This document shows positions 37,101 to 44,347 of a DNA stretch of 64,000 bases, one piece after another. The DNA is from Verrucomicrobiaceae bacterium (GTDB taxonomy: Bacteria > Verrucomicrobiota > Verrucomicrobiia > Verrucomicrobiales > Verrucomicrobiaceae): contig JAIBCL010000002.1 in assembly GCA_019694165.1 (NCBI GenBank), positions 248,001 to 312,000 on the forward strand. The letters run 5' to 3'. Below the pieces are notes generated by a model, which was given only the letters and a program-made list of their open reading frames with translations, was not told the origin of the DNA and did not search any database. Made by a program: the position numbers and the translations under genes. Every line of letters starts with the position of its first letter. The stretch's first letter is position 1.

Positions 37101-39018
37101 ACAGCAGCGGATGGCGCAGACCATCAACAGCGTTTCGGAACTCGCCGATCTCCAGAAGCGCATGGACGCTCTCACGCAGGAGCGCGTGACCGGGCCGTTT
37201 GAGGCAGGCATAAAGCAGCTCGATGCAAGCTACTCCGCCGCGCTCGACCGCGAGATCGCCCCCCATCAGAAAGCTGGCGATCTCGATGCCGTGCTCGCCA
37301 TGCAAAACGAAAAGAAGCGTGTGGCCGCAGGCGAACCGCTGCTCGGCGATGACACCACCGATCCACCCGCGCTCAAGCCCCTGCGCAACACCTACCGCAC
37401 CGCCGTCGCCAACCTCGACGCCACGCGCGCTGACAGTCAGAAGACGCTCACCGAGCAATATGACGCTGCGCTCAAGAAACTCGAGACCGACCTCACCAAG
37501 CAGAACCGCATCCAGGACGCCGCAACTGTGCGCGCCGTGCGCGAGTCGCTCGGCAAGCCATCTTCCGCTGCCGAGGAAACGCCCAAAACCGCGCCGCCAA
37601 AAAGCGGTCTCCTCACGCAAACGAAACCCACCACGGCCAAGAAGGGTAAGTCCGCCAAATACAGCCCCAACCTCCCGCCGCCCGAACCCATTCCCGCCGC
37701 CCTGACCGAAAAACCGCCGCGCCCGCAATACACAAAGGAACTCGCCGCCTGGGCGCTGTCGCTGCCCGAAGGCAGCGTGCGGATACGCATCGGCAAACAA
37801 GCCAAAGGCCTCAGCAACAAGAACGGCGACAAACTGCCGGCGGAGAAATTTGAATTGCTCAATGTGGAGGTGGGCGCAGACCTGACCGACAAGCCAGACA
37901 TCAAATCCGAGTGGCTGCTGGGGCAGACCGATTTGGAGAACCTGAGGCTCGATGGCAGCACGTTTTCAGATTTCTCGGTTCTGCGAGGCATGAGCCACCT
38001 CTCCGTTCTTTCTCTCAGACCCGACGGCAAAGCCAAGTGTGGCGTCAACAGAACACCTGAAGCTTTCCGGCAGCTTCCGCTGCTCCCGGCAGTGAAGCGG
38101 CTTTTCATGCACGGCCCAATAGGAGACGAGGGAGTGCGTATTGTTTGCGAGCGGATGCCCTCGCTTGACGATTTGGGCTTTCAAGAAAGCGGTAAGATCA
38201 CCACCCTGGCGCCGCTCCAGCGTCTCGGATCACTCAAACGACTCGAGCTTCGCAACGAAGCCTCGTTTGCAAGATGTCTCAATGACCTCGCTCCCTTGCC
38301 GAATCTTGAAAAGCTGGAGCTGGCTGCGTGCATGGCCAAGAACGCGACGGATTGGGAATCGATCTCCACGCTCGCAAATCTTCGCGAACTCATTGTCGGC
38401 TTTGGCTCGCTGCCGTCGGCAGAGGCGTTGTCTGCCATGAAGCTGAGTCAGCTCCCGCATCTCGAAAAGCTGTCCATTGAATACAAGCCGGAGATGGGGG
38501 GTGATTCCAGCGGGCTCGGCACGATGCCTGGTCTGGTGCGCCTCGATTTGCATGGCACCAACAAGCCGAAATCCTTTTTCAGTTTCGTGATGAGCCTGCC
38601 GCCTCAGCCATCTCTGCAGGAAATGCGCGTCACGGATATTGCGGAATGGACGGACGATGACTTCGCTAAATTTGCCGAACGCTATGCCGGCCTCAAGACA
38701 CTGGACGTAATCGCTTCACGCAGCCTTACCGACAAAGCCGTGCAGTCCATTGCGGATAAGATGCCCGGCCTCACGAAGCTGGTGATGCACAAGACGCCAG
38801 TGACCGACGCGGTAGCCGTGCCGCTGCGCAGCCTGCGCAAGCTTGAAGAACTGGAGATCGGCGGCCCGAATCTCACTCCGCTGATCCTTGCCGAACTCAA
38901 GCACATGAAGAACCTCAAGAAGATGCGCATCGCCACCTACAACCTTCCGCAAAAGGCCGTCGACGATTTCAAGAAAGCCCGGCCCGACATCGATTTGAAC
39001 ATCGAGGTGATCAGGTAG
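34186..39018 (+). CDS. Large Ser/Thr protein kinase with duplicated beta domains, coiled coil and leucine-rich repeats
   Basis: The 1610-residue product starts at an ATG with TAGGAA upstream. A PknB-like kinase spans about residues 40-340: GRGGMGAVYKG (46-56), Lys68, HRD (209-211), DFG (229-231). A membrane helix (about 410-430) follows, then two similar beta domains (about 510-700 and 775-955), each ending RDIEVINLDGIPEAEA, a coiled coil (about 960-1130) and an LRR domain (about 1225-1610). The kinase faces the cytoplasm and the repeats the outside. Inside the gene there are several in-frame palindromic insertions, one within the kinase domain between beta4 and beta5 (about 117-155). The second beta domain resembles DUF1080-like folds. 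Confidence 0.9.
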   Translation: MPEGPPPGSTPTGYQRTQGGGVAWSPPSAAHLEQLLPQYHVECLLGRGGMGAVYKGLQKSLERPVAIKILPPDLDDADASYTQRFKNEAKLMAKMNHPAIVHVYDYGVIDGRALAAGRALAPASAAGTPPACDATRDDGDGSRPAAAAGGPAAPPSGPPLFYFVMEFVNGTDVQQMIQAQGRLPPEHALAVTAHVCDALKYAHEHGVIHRDIKPANVLINMEGAVKVADFGLAKASDGGTTGITKTGMAMGTPDYVAPEALVMGVDVDARADVYAVGVMLYTMLTGHVPRGAFKPPSVMVPGVDRRFDAIVERAMQMNRDERYPGAAHIRRDLDAILTAPQVQAGGQSSAAVPRQVVAQKPVSKGPQKPMGKSANVPVDGRRVRQNAEEAAGTPDRTLASAPTGKSKTPLLIGIGAVAAIAVGAFVMMGGEGRRVRQNAESAATSSGIPSGAAQLASSPTSSAKPIKVREEPKPAVAPISNSKSPISNPAPAKPTDQTLASSPTSGAAAKDKFPPGQWVKVFTKFEDLPAESRRDGKRWIFDNGWLQHTPGVETGITAYLEEPMFKNVGVRARVRAQGRAIGSVTLRRPDNNGPLFGNLRFKVTRLGDGQGNFVVDYVASENSTSFTELVSRPFQRSATDEETVEYWAYESKLFWRLADQPISTVKIPAVVSGRVGFYGDAAFRDIEVINLDGIPEAEAMKLIGVDEKGNDLRGAGLAGRAAGPPAAASGPAMTNAGNAPAPANAALGGPSALPSAGSASSSPSPPVSKSSAEKFPAGKWVDITEPYLRDNPTLQRGSDGWIKVVPGNNKKPDVRWTNGGVRLSRRWELSAASNQAQISLNGPTGQFNLSLDNSPRYRLWKQAGANTDLLPTPSLSKEDYQGIITLELVRIGDHLAARVNQRLHFLALKPDQLEATVSPHTYFGSSGSSIRDIEVINLDGIPEAEALRILGVDDKGNDTRAAALAAEKKALEQQRMAQTINSVSELADLQKRMDALTQERVTGPFEAGIKQLDASYSAALDREIAPHQKAGDLDAVLAMQNEKKRVAAGEPLLGDDTTDPPALKPLRNTYRTAVANLDATRADSQKTLTEQYDAALKKLETDLTKQNRIQDAATVRAVRESLGKPSSAAEETPKTAPPKSGLLTQTKPTTAKKGKSAKYSPNLPPPEPIPAALTEKPPRPQYTKELAAWALSLPEGSVRIRIGKQAKGLSNKNGDKLPAEKFELLNVEVGADLTDKPDIKSEWLLGQTDLENLRLDGSTFSDFSVLRGMSHLSVLSLRPDGKAKCGVNRTPEAFRQLPLLPAVKRLFMHGPIGDEGVRIVCERMPSLDDLGFQESGKITTLAPLQRLGSLKRLELRNEASFARCLNDLAPLPNLEKLELAACMAKNATDWESISTLANLRELIVGFGSLPSAEALSAMKLSQLPHLEKLSIEYKPEMGGDSSGLGTMPGLVRLDLHGTNKPKSFFSFVMSLPPQPSLQEMRVTDIAEWTDDDFAKFAERYAGLKTLDVIASRSLTDKAVQSIADKMPGLTKLVMHKTPVTDAVAVPLRSLRKLEELEIGGPNLTPLILAELKHMKNLKKMRIATYNLPQKAVDDFKKARPDIDLNIEVIR
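34534..34650. repeat. REP-like inverted pair inside the kinase domain
   Basis: A left unit has GTAG (34535-34538) followed by the stem GGCGCTTGC (34539-34547), loop TCCT, and GCAAGCGCC (34552-34560). A right unit in the opposite orientation has GGCGGCTGG (34623-34631), loop AGGA, CCAGCCGCC (34636-34644) and CCAC (34645-34648). Together they frame about 62 bp. The layout equals a BIME: two REP-type palindromes head to head. It codes an Ala/Gly/Pro-rich loop in the kinase between beta4 and beta5. Confidence 0.85.
35323..35394. repeat. Second-type REP-like inverted pair before the membrane helix
   Basis: The left unit has GCAG (35324-35327) and the stem CGCGTTC (35329-35335), loop GCCA, GAACGCG (35340-35346). 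The right unit is inverted: CGCACTC (35371-35377), loop TGGC, GAGTGCG (35382-35388) and CTAC (35390-35393). The gap is 24 bp. The loop sequence and stem differ from the TCCT-loop type, so this is a separate family. It is read in frame just N-terminal to the membrane helix. Confidence 0.85.
35480..35566. repeat. Second-type REP-like inverted pair after the membrane helix
   Basis: The left unit repeats that at 35323 almost exactly: GCAG (35480-35483), CGCGTTC (35485-35491), loop GCCA, GAACGCG (35496-35502). The right unit, inverted, is shortened (AACT-GGCG-AGTT, about 35546-35557) but keeps CTAC (35561-35564). It is in frame in the linker after the membrane helix. Confidence 0.75.
35671..35697. 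repeat. Single second-type REP-like unit
   Basis: An inverted-orientation unit with AACTC (35676-35680), loop TGGC (35681-35684), GAGTT (35685-35689) and CTAC (35693-35696). About 30 bp upstream, near 35620-35655, ATCTCAAAT occurs twice, which looks like another short AT-rich repeat type. No left partner is seen. Confidence 0.7.
36339..36449. repeat. REP-like inverted pair between the two beta domains
   Basis: The left unit is GTAG (36341-36344) with stem GGCGGCTGG (36345-36353), loop TCCT, CCAGCCGCC (36358-36366). The right unit, inverted, is GGCGCTTGG (36420-36428), loop AGGA, CCAAGCGCC (36433-36441), CTAC (36442-36445). The loops and the 9-bp stems match the pair at 34534, including the mix of GGC and GCT stem types. 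It codes a Pro/Ala linker (about residues 718-755). Confidence 0.88.
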
Positions 39019-39035
39019 GCGGATGCGTCCCGCCT
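39015..39035 (+). repeat. Single REP-like hairpin overlapping the kinase stop codon
   Basis: GTAG (39015-39018) supplies the TAG stop codon of the kinase gene and is followed by an imperfect hairpin GGCGGA-TGCG-TCCCGCC (39018-39034). It has the same GTAG-plus-stem layout as the other units and lies between the kinase gene and the convergent GyrA/ParC gene. Confidence 0.6.
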
Positions 39036-39053
39036 CGTGCCCTTTGGCCGCAA

Positions 39054-41111
39054 TCACGCCCGCACCACGCGGTCCACGGCCTGCTTGGTGATGATGTTCC
39101 CCATTGAATCGCGGCCCTTGATCGCCATCGAATTGAACGGGAAGGGCAGCGCCAGATTCCGCAGGTAGAGCGCGGGTTTGAGATGAACGGTGAGGTTCTG
39201 CGCATCGCTCTCCGCCTCGGTCTCGTGGCGGGCAAAGTAGTGCACGATGCTGCCGGGCGTGCCTTTGGTGAGGACGTATTGCTTGTCCCGCGTCACGCCA
39301 CCGGCGCGGAAGCGCTTCGCCAGCACCTTTCCCATCTTCCCGTCCCGATAGATCATGCTGTACACCGCCTGGTCATCCTTCTTGAAGATGCCAATGTAGG
39401 AGGGGTTCTTGCCGACGAAAAACTTGTCGGAGACCTTCGTGACTGTCATCACGCCGTCACGGGTGAAGAAGATGATGTCGTCGAGCGTGGAGCACTTGAA
39501 GAGCGGCTCGCCCTCGCGCTTGAGGCCGATGCCGGCGAAGCCGTCCTTAGCATTCAGGTAGAGCGTTTCGTTCGCCACGATGACCTCCGAGGCGGCCACG
39601 CGCTCGAAGCTTTCGATCTTCGTGCGTCGTTCGCGGCCCTTGCCGTAGTCTTCCCTGAGACGCTCAAAATGCTTGATGGTGAAGCGCGTGAGCTGCTTCA
39701 GATTCTTTTGCACCTCGGCGATGTCGTCCTCGAGTTGAGCGATCTTCTCGTCGGCCTCGAACGAATTGAACTTCGAGATGCGCTTGATTTTGATCTCGGT
39801 AAGGCGCGCCACGTCGTCGTCGGTGACTTCACGTTTGAGCTGGCCGAGGTATGGCTTGAGCCCCTTCCAAATCGCGGCCATCACGGCCTCCCACGTCGTG
39901 GCCTCTTCGATGGCGCGGTAGATGCGCTTCTCGATGAAGATCTTCTCCAGCGACGAGAAGTGCCAGCGCTCCTGCAGCTCGCCGAGCCAGATTTCCAGCT
40001 CCTGCTTGAGAATCTCGCGCGTGTGCTTCGCGTTGTGCTTCAGCAGCTCGTTCACCGTCATGAAATGCGGCTTGTCATCCTTGATGACGACGGTGTTCGG
40101 CGAAATGGACACCTCGCAGTCCGTGAAGGCGTAAAGCGCCTGCATCATCTGATCGGGATCGGTGCCCGACGGGAGATGCACGAGGATTTCCACGAACTCC
40201 GCCGTGTTGTCCTCGACCTTTTGTACCTTGATCTTGCCTTTTTCATTGGCGGCCACGATCGAGTCCATCAAGCCGCCGGTCGTCGTTCCGAAGGGAATCT
40301 CGGTGATGCGCAGGATGTTCTTCTTCGGCACCTGCTCCATCTTCGCGCGCACGCGAATGCGGCCGCCGCGCAGGCCGCCGTTGTATTCAGCCGCATCCAT
40401 GATGCCGCCCTGGATGAAGTCGGGCAGGATGTTCACCTCCTCGTCACGCAATGCGGCGATGGAGGCGTCGCACAGCTCGATGAAGTTGTGCGGCAAAATG
40501 CGGCACGAGAGACCGACCGCGATGCCCTCCACGCCTTGCGCGAGCAGTAGCGGAAACTTCGCCGGCAGCGTGACGGGCTCCTTGTTGCGGCCATCGTATG
40601 ATGCCGCCCACTCGGTGACTTTCGGGCTGAAGACCACGTCGATGGCGAACTTGGAGAGCCGGGCCTCGATGTAGCGAGGTGCGGCGGCATTGTCGCCTGT
40701 GAGCACATTGCCCCAATTCCCCTGCGGATCGATGAGCAGGTCCTTCTGGCCGATCTGCACGATGGCGTCGCCGATGGATGCATCGCCATGCGGATGGTAC
40801 TGCATGCAGTGGCCGACGATGTTCGCGACCTTGTTGTAGCGGCCGTCGTGCTTCTCCCAGAGCGAGTGCATGATACGGCGCTGCACGGGCTTGAAGCCGT
40901 CATTGATGTGCGGGACGGCGCGCTCGAGGATGACGTAGGAGGCGTAGTCGAGGAACCAGTCGCCATACAGATCGTCCACCGGCTTGATCTCGATGGGAGC
41001 GGTGGGAGGCAGGACGGGCGAGCTGGACTCGGGTTCGGGCTTGGATTTCGATTTGCGTGGCACGGTTTTGGGGAGCGTGAGAGATGGCAAGGCAGGCCGA
41101 AGCCGCAACAT
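39054..41111 (-). CDS. Type IIA topoisomerase subunit A (GyrA/ParC-like)
   Basis: The 685-residue protein is the DNA breakage-reunion subunit of a gyrase or topoisomerase IV. It shows the N-terminal DFLDYASYVILERAVPHINDG-like FLDYASYVILERAVPHI, the HPHGD motif, and the active-site Tyr in AAPRYIEARLS, then a coiled-coil tower and a C-terminal beta-pinwheel remnant (DDIIFFTRDGVMTVTKV). It is shorter than GyrA (about 850) and lacks a clear GyrA box (QRRGGKG), which favours a ParC-type or lineage-specific form. The partner B subunit is not in the window. The ATG at 41111 is used; upstream frame is low complexity. Confidence 0.92.
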   Translation of the reverse strand: MLRLRPALPSLTLPKTVPRKSKSKPEPESSSPVLPPTAPIEIKPVDDLYGDWFLDYASYVILERAVPHINDGFKPVQRRIMHSLWEKHDGRYNKVANIVGHCMQYHPHGDASIGDAIVQIGQKDLLIDPQGNWGNVLTGDNAAAPRYIEARLSKFAIDVVFSPKVTEWAASYDGRNKEPVTLPAKFPLLLAQGVEGIAVGLSCRILPHNFIELCDASIAALRDEEVNILPDFIQGGIMDAAEYNGGLRGGRIRVRAKMEQVPKKNILRITEIPFGTTTGGLMDSIVAANEKGKIKVQKVEDNTAEFVEILVHLPSGTDPDQMMQALYAFTDCEVSISPNTVVIKDDKPHFMTVNELLKHNAKHTREILKQELEIWLGELQERWHFSSLEKIFIEKRIYRAIEEATTWEAVMAAIWKGLKPYLGQLKREVTDDDVARLTEIKIKRISKFNSFEADEKIAQLEDDIAEVQKNLKQLTRFTIKHFERLREDYGKGRERRTKIESFERVAASEVIVANETLYLNAKDGFAGIGLKREGEPLFKCSTLDDIIFFTRDGVMTVTKVSDKFFVGKNPSYIGIFKKDDQAVYSMIYRDGKMGKVLAKRFRAGGVTRDKQYVLTKGTPGSIVHYFARHETEAESDAQNLTVHLKPALYLRNLALPFPFNSMAIKGRDSMGNIITKQAVDRVVRA

Positions 41112-41293
41112 CAAATTCGCAGTGAAATCCGTGCAGCCCGCGGCAGGCCGGGGAAGCGCAAGGAACGGCAGACTCGCCCGCGATGCACGGCTCGACAGGC
41201 CGTGGCAAGATCGGCTGGAATCTCCTGCCGATCCGCCATCCTCTACGACCCTGCGCTTGTCGCGCCGCCGCACCCGTCAAAGGCGGCGTGGAA

Positions 41294-42196
41294 TCATGAA
41301 AGCGCCACGAGGCAAAGATAAAACACCGGTGCCGTGAAGATCAGGCTGTCCGTGAGGTCGAGCACACCGCCGATGCCCGGCAGGGCGTGGCCGGAGTCCT
41401 TGATGATAAAGCAGCGCTTCAGCACCGACTCAGCCAGATCACCGACCACGCCCACGGAGCAAAGGGCCGGAGCAACGAGCAGTCCGCTCATCCAGCCGAG
41501 CGGATGGAGACGATCCGAGAAGCAAGCCAGCATCAGCGCCGCGGTGACGATGCCACCGACGAACGCACCCACGAGACCTTCCCACGACTTCGCCGGGCTG
41601 ATGTGGGGGATCATCTTGTGCCTGCCAAAAAGCACGCCGAATGCATAGGCACCAGCGTCACAGAACTTCGTCACCACCACGAGATACAGCATGAGGAAGA
41701 CTCCGCCGGGCGGTTGGTGGCCATGTTTGAAGTACATGATGCGCAGCGCGAAGCCGAACAGCACGGCCGTATAGACGACGCCGGTCACCGATCCGAAAAT
41801 ACGCTGCAGGCTCAGCGGCCCCTCGAGCGGTCGGCGCAAGGTGAGCAGGAAGGCACCCTGCACCACCACCGCGACGGCGGCCACGTCCATCCACATCGGC
41901 TGCGGCGCATGGCGGACAAGCACCCACCACGACGATGCCGCCCAGTAGGCGGCGCAGACGACGAGGCCCAGCGCACGAAACTCCCGCGCGCCGCCGTCGG
42001 CACGCATCAGCCGAAAATACTCGGCGCCTCCCGCGATGCCGAATCCAGCCGCCAGCGTGACGAACACCCAGTCCTGCCCGGCTACGAACGCCGCCGCCAT
42101 GAGCGACCAGAGCAGCACCGTGCTCACAAGACGCGTGAAAAAGACCCGCTTTTTGCTCGGTGAATCTGGAGTGTGTGCCGGAGCGGTGGAATCCAT
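41294..42196 (-). CDS. cdsA: Phosphatidate cytidylyltransferase
   Basis: CdsA makes CDP-diacylglycerol from phosphatidic acid and CTP in the inner membrane, the entry to phospholipid synthesis. The 300-residue product has about eight membrane helices and the C-terminal signature SPAKSWEGLVGAFVGG, GDLAESVLKR and KDSGHALPGIGGVLDLTDSL, which fits the family except that the usual PGHGG-x-x-D-R reads PGIGG-x-x-D-L. The ATG at 42196 is used. The topoisomerase gene follows on the same strand after 182 nt. Confidence 0.92.
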   Translation of the reverse strand: MDSTAPAHTPDSPSKKRVFFTRLVSTVLLWSLMAAAFVAGQDWVFVTLAAGFGIAGGAEYFRLMRADGGAREFRALGLVVCAAYWAASSWWVLVRHAPQPMWMDVAAVAVVVQGAFLLTLRRPLEGPLSLQRIFGSVTGVVYTAVLFGFALRIMYFKHGHQPPGGVFLMLYLVVVTKFCDAGAYAFGVLFGRHKMIPHISPAKSWEGLVGAFVGGIVTAALMLACFSDRLHPLGWMSGLLVAPALCSVGVVGDLAESVLKRCFIIKDSGHALPGIGGVLDLTDSLIFTAPVFYLCLVALS

Positions 42197-42349
42197 GCGG
42201 GCCGGCTGAATTAGGCGCGTGGTTGGCGAATAGGCAAGGACTGAGCGCCGGGCTGTCGCCGGACGGCACGGACAGTAACAATTATCGATGAGCAATCCGT
42301 CATTGGCAAAAGCTTGACCCGCGCGCGGAATGCGGGTTCACATGCTCCC

Positions 42350-42997
42350 ATGAAGAAAGAACACAATGGCCGCTGCCGCATCGTGCTCACCGGCGGCCCC
42401 GGCGGCGGCAAAACGACGGCGGCCGACTTGTTCCGCCGCGAAATCGGCGAGCGGGTCGTGATCGTGCCGGAAGCCGGAACGATGGTCTTTGCAGGCGGCT
42501 TCCCTCGAGCGCGTGACCGGCGCGACCGCCAGGCGATCGTGGCCGCGCAGAAGGCCATCTATCATGTGCAGCGGAATCTCGAAGACGTGCAGTCCGCGCT
42601 CTTCCCGAATCGCATTCTGCTGTGCGACCGCGGAACCGTCGATGGCGGCGCCTACTGGCCGGGCGATCCGCACGAGTTCTTCGAGACGGTCGGCACCACG
42701 CTCGAAGACGAACTGGACCGCTACGATGCCGTGATCTTTTTCGAGAGCGCTGCCGTCGGCGGCATGAGCATCGAGGGTGGGAATCCCATCCGCACCGAGA
42801 GCATGCACGAGGCGGTGGCGCTCGATGGCCGGCTTAAGAAGCTCTGGAGCAGGCACCCGCACTTCACGCTCATTCCGCACAATCCGTCGTTCTTCAAGAA
42901 GATCAGCTTCGCCCTCGCCGCCCTGGATGCCATCGTCAGTTCATGGAAGCCGGGCAGGCGCATCCATCACGGGGGCAAAAAGACCCGCAAGAAGTAA
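42350..42997 (+). CDS. P-loop NTPase (AAA_28-like)
   Basis: The 215-residue protein has a Walker A motif GGPGGGKTT (15-23) after IVLT, the switch EAGTMVF, and the Walker B-like LLCDRG, as in AAA_28/NadR-type kinases that act on small nucleotides or serve as ATPases in nucleotide metabolism. The specific role is unknown. The ATG at 42350 is preceded by a long spacer with an AT-rich AACAATTATCG (42277-42287), a possible divergent promoter region shared with cdsA. Confidence 0.85.
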   Translation: MKKEHNGRCRIVLTGGPGGGKTTAADLFRREIGERVVIVPEAGTMVFAGGFPRARDRRDRQAIVAAQKAIYHVQRNLEDVQSALFPNRILLCDRGTVDGGAYWPGDPHEFFETVGTTLEDELDRYDAVIFFESAAVGGMSIEGGNPIRTESMHEAVALDGRLKKLWSRHPHFTLIPHNPSFFKKISFALAALDAIVSSWKPGRRIHHGGKKTRKK

Positions 42998-43006
42998 GCG
43001 ACCACG

Positions 43007-43028
43007 CCGCCATGCCATGGCAAGGCGG
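43007..43028. terminator. Imperfect palindrome between convergent genes
   Basis: A 22-bp palindrome (CCGCC-ATGCCATGGCA-AGGCGG) lies between the stops of the P-loop gene and the convergent TPM gene. Without a T tract it may act as a bidirectional transcription-end hairpin; this is a suggestion only. Confidence 0.4.
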
Positions 43029-43035
43029 ACGTTCT

Positions 43036-43488
43036 TCATTCCCCGGCGCCATGCCGGTCACGCACCACTTCGTCGGACAGCTCGTTCTTGTTTTCCCCGC
43101 CGCCCGGAAAATGCCGGCTCAACTCAAGGCCGGAATCCTCGATCGCCCTCACCAGCGCCCCGGTGTATCCGCCGGCCTTGAATCCCTCTGCGAGTCGGGA
43201 GGCGAGAGTCCGCCAGAACGAGTCCTCGCAACAGCGGTGGATGCCTTCGTCGCCCACGACCGCGAATGATCTCGAGACCGGCGCAATGAGGATGAGCACG
43301 CCATTGCGCTTCTCAGTCCGGTCCATCTTCAAACGCGCGAATTGCTTCCACGCCTCGCGGACCGGGTCTTCCACTTTTCTGCCGGTCACCAGCACGCGGA
43401 TTTCACCGCTTGTGCGCGACTCGGCCTTCTGGATCGCACGGATCACCTCCTCGTCGTCGATGGCTGAGATGAATTCGTCCGCCTTCAT
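43036..43488 (-). CDS. TPM-domain protein (second of a pair)
   Basis: The 150-residue protein holds a TPM (TLP18.3/Psb32/MOLO-1) domain: AIQKAESRTSGEIRVLVT and the later NGVLILIAPVSRSFAVVGDEGI, with no signal peptide. It starts 1 nt after the stop of the longer TPM protein, so the two are cotranscribed. TPM proteins occur with LemA in many bacteria and are of unknown role. Confidence 0.85.
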   Translation of the reverse strand: MKADEFISAIDDEEVIRAIQKAESRTSGEIRVLVTGRKVEDPVREAWKQFARLKMDRTEKRNGVLILIAPVSRSFAVVGDEGIHRCCEDSFWRTLASRLAEGFKAGGYTGALVRAIEDSGLELSRHFPGGGENKNELSDEVVRDRHGAGE

Positions 43489-43489
43489 G

Positions 43490-44335
43490 TCACCAGCTTC
43501 CTCCGGCACCGCCGCCTCCCGTGCTCCCACCGCCACCGCTCCATGACGATCCACCGCCACCCCAGCCGCCCCCACTACTGCTCCACCCGCCGCCGCTGTT
43601 CCACCATGATGAATCACCCGGAAGTCTGTACCGGCCGCTGGATCGGTACATGTAGCCCCGCCGTATCCTGCGCAGCGTGCCGTAGATGTTCATCGCCACC
43701 ACGGCCACGAAATACGCCACCACCAGCCAGAAGATGAGTTTGTCGTGCTTGCCCTGCCGGGTTTCGCTCAGAGTTCTGCCGGTGCCTTGGTATTCTCCCT
43801 TTGTCGCTTCGATCATCGCAGACACGGCGTGCGACAGGCCGCCCGCGTAGTCGGCGCTCCGAAAAAACGGCTTCATCTCCTCGACGATCCGCCGGCATTC
43901 GGCGTCCGTAAGACTTGCCTCGAGTCCATACCCCGTCGTGATCCACATCTTGCGGTCCTGCACGAAGACAAAGAGCACCGCGCCGTTGTCCCTCTCCTTC
44001 GTGCCCACGCCCCACGACTGGTAGATGCGCGGCGCAAAATCCTCGATGCTCGAGTCCGTCCGCATCTTCGGGTAGATCGCCACCAGAAGCTGGTTCGAGC
44101 TTTCGCGCTCGTACTGTGCGAGCTGCTCGTTGAGCTGCGCGGCCACCGCCGATGCCACGACGGCCGCCGAATCGTTGAAGAACTTTGACGGCTTCGGCGG
44201 CAACACTTCCGCCGCAGGAACCTCCGGAGCGAACACCGCCAGGCAGACAAACAGGAGCCAGCACAGACGCGCAGGACTCGAGCGCCCGCCACGCTTCCTT
44301 GCGCCCGCACTCGCGATGGTTGGCAGTGTGCTCAC
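43490..44335 (-). CDS. Exported TPM-domain protein with membrane helix and Gly-Ser tail (YgcG-like)
   Basis: The 281-residue protein has a signal peptide (LCWLLFVCLAVFAPEVPA), a TPM domain (FFNDSAAVVASAVAAQLNEQL ... LFVFVQDRKMWITTGYGLE), a membrane helix (FWLVVAYFVAVVAMNIY) and a Gly/Ser/Trp-rich tail (GGGWSSSGGGWGGGGSSW and onward), the usual YgcG layout. It is 12 nt after LemA and 1 nt before a second TPM gene. Confidence 0.92.
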   Translation of the reverse strand: MSTLPTIASAGARKRGGRSSPARLCWLLFVCLAVFAPEVPAAEVLPPKPSKFFNDSAAVVASAVAAQLNEQLAQYERESSNQLLVAIYPKMRTDSSIEDFAPRIYQSWGVGTKERDNGAVLFVFVQDRKMWITTGYGLEASLTDAECRRIVEEMKPFFRSADYAGGLSHAVSAMIEATKGEYQGTGRTLSETRQGKHDKLIFWLVVAYFVAVVAMNIYGTLRRIRRGYMYRSSGRYRLPGDSSWWNSGGGWSSSGGGWGGGGSSWSGGGGSTGGGGAGGSW

Positions 44336-44347
44336 GAGCCGCGCCGG

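Noticed and set aside
39183-40550. 455-codon plus-strand frame opposite the topoisomerase gene
   Set aside because: The topoisomerase frame has HPHGD and the active-site tyrosine; the other strand gives Leu/Val/His-rich sequence of no family.
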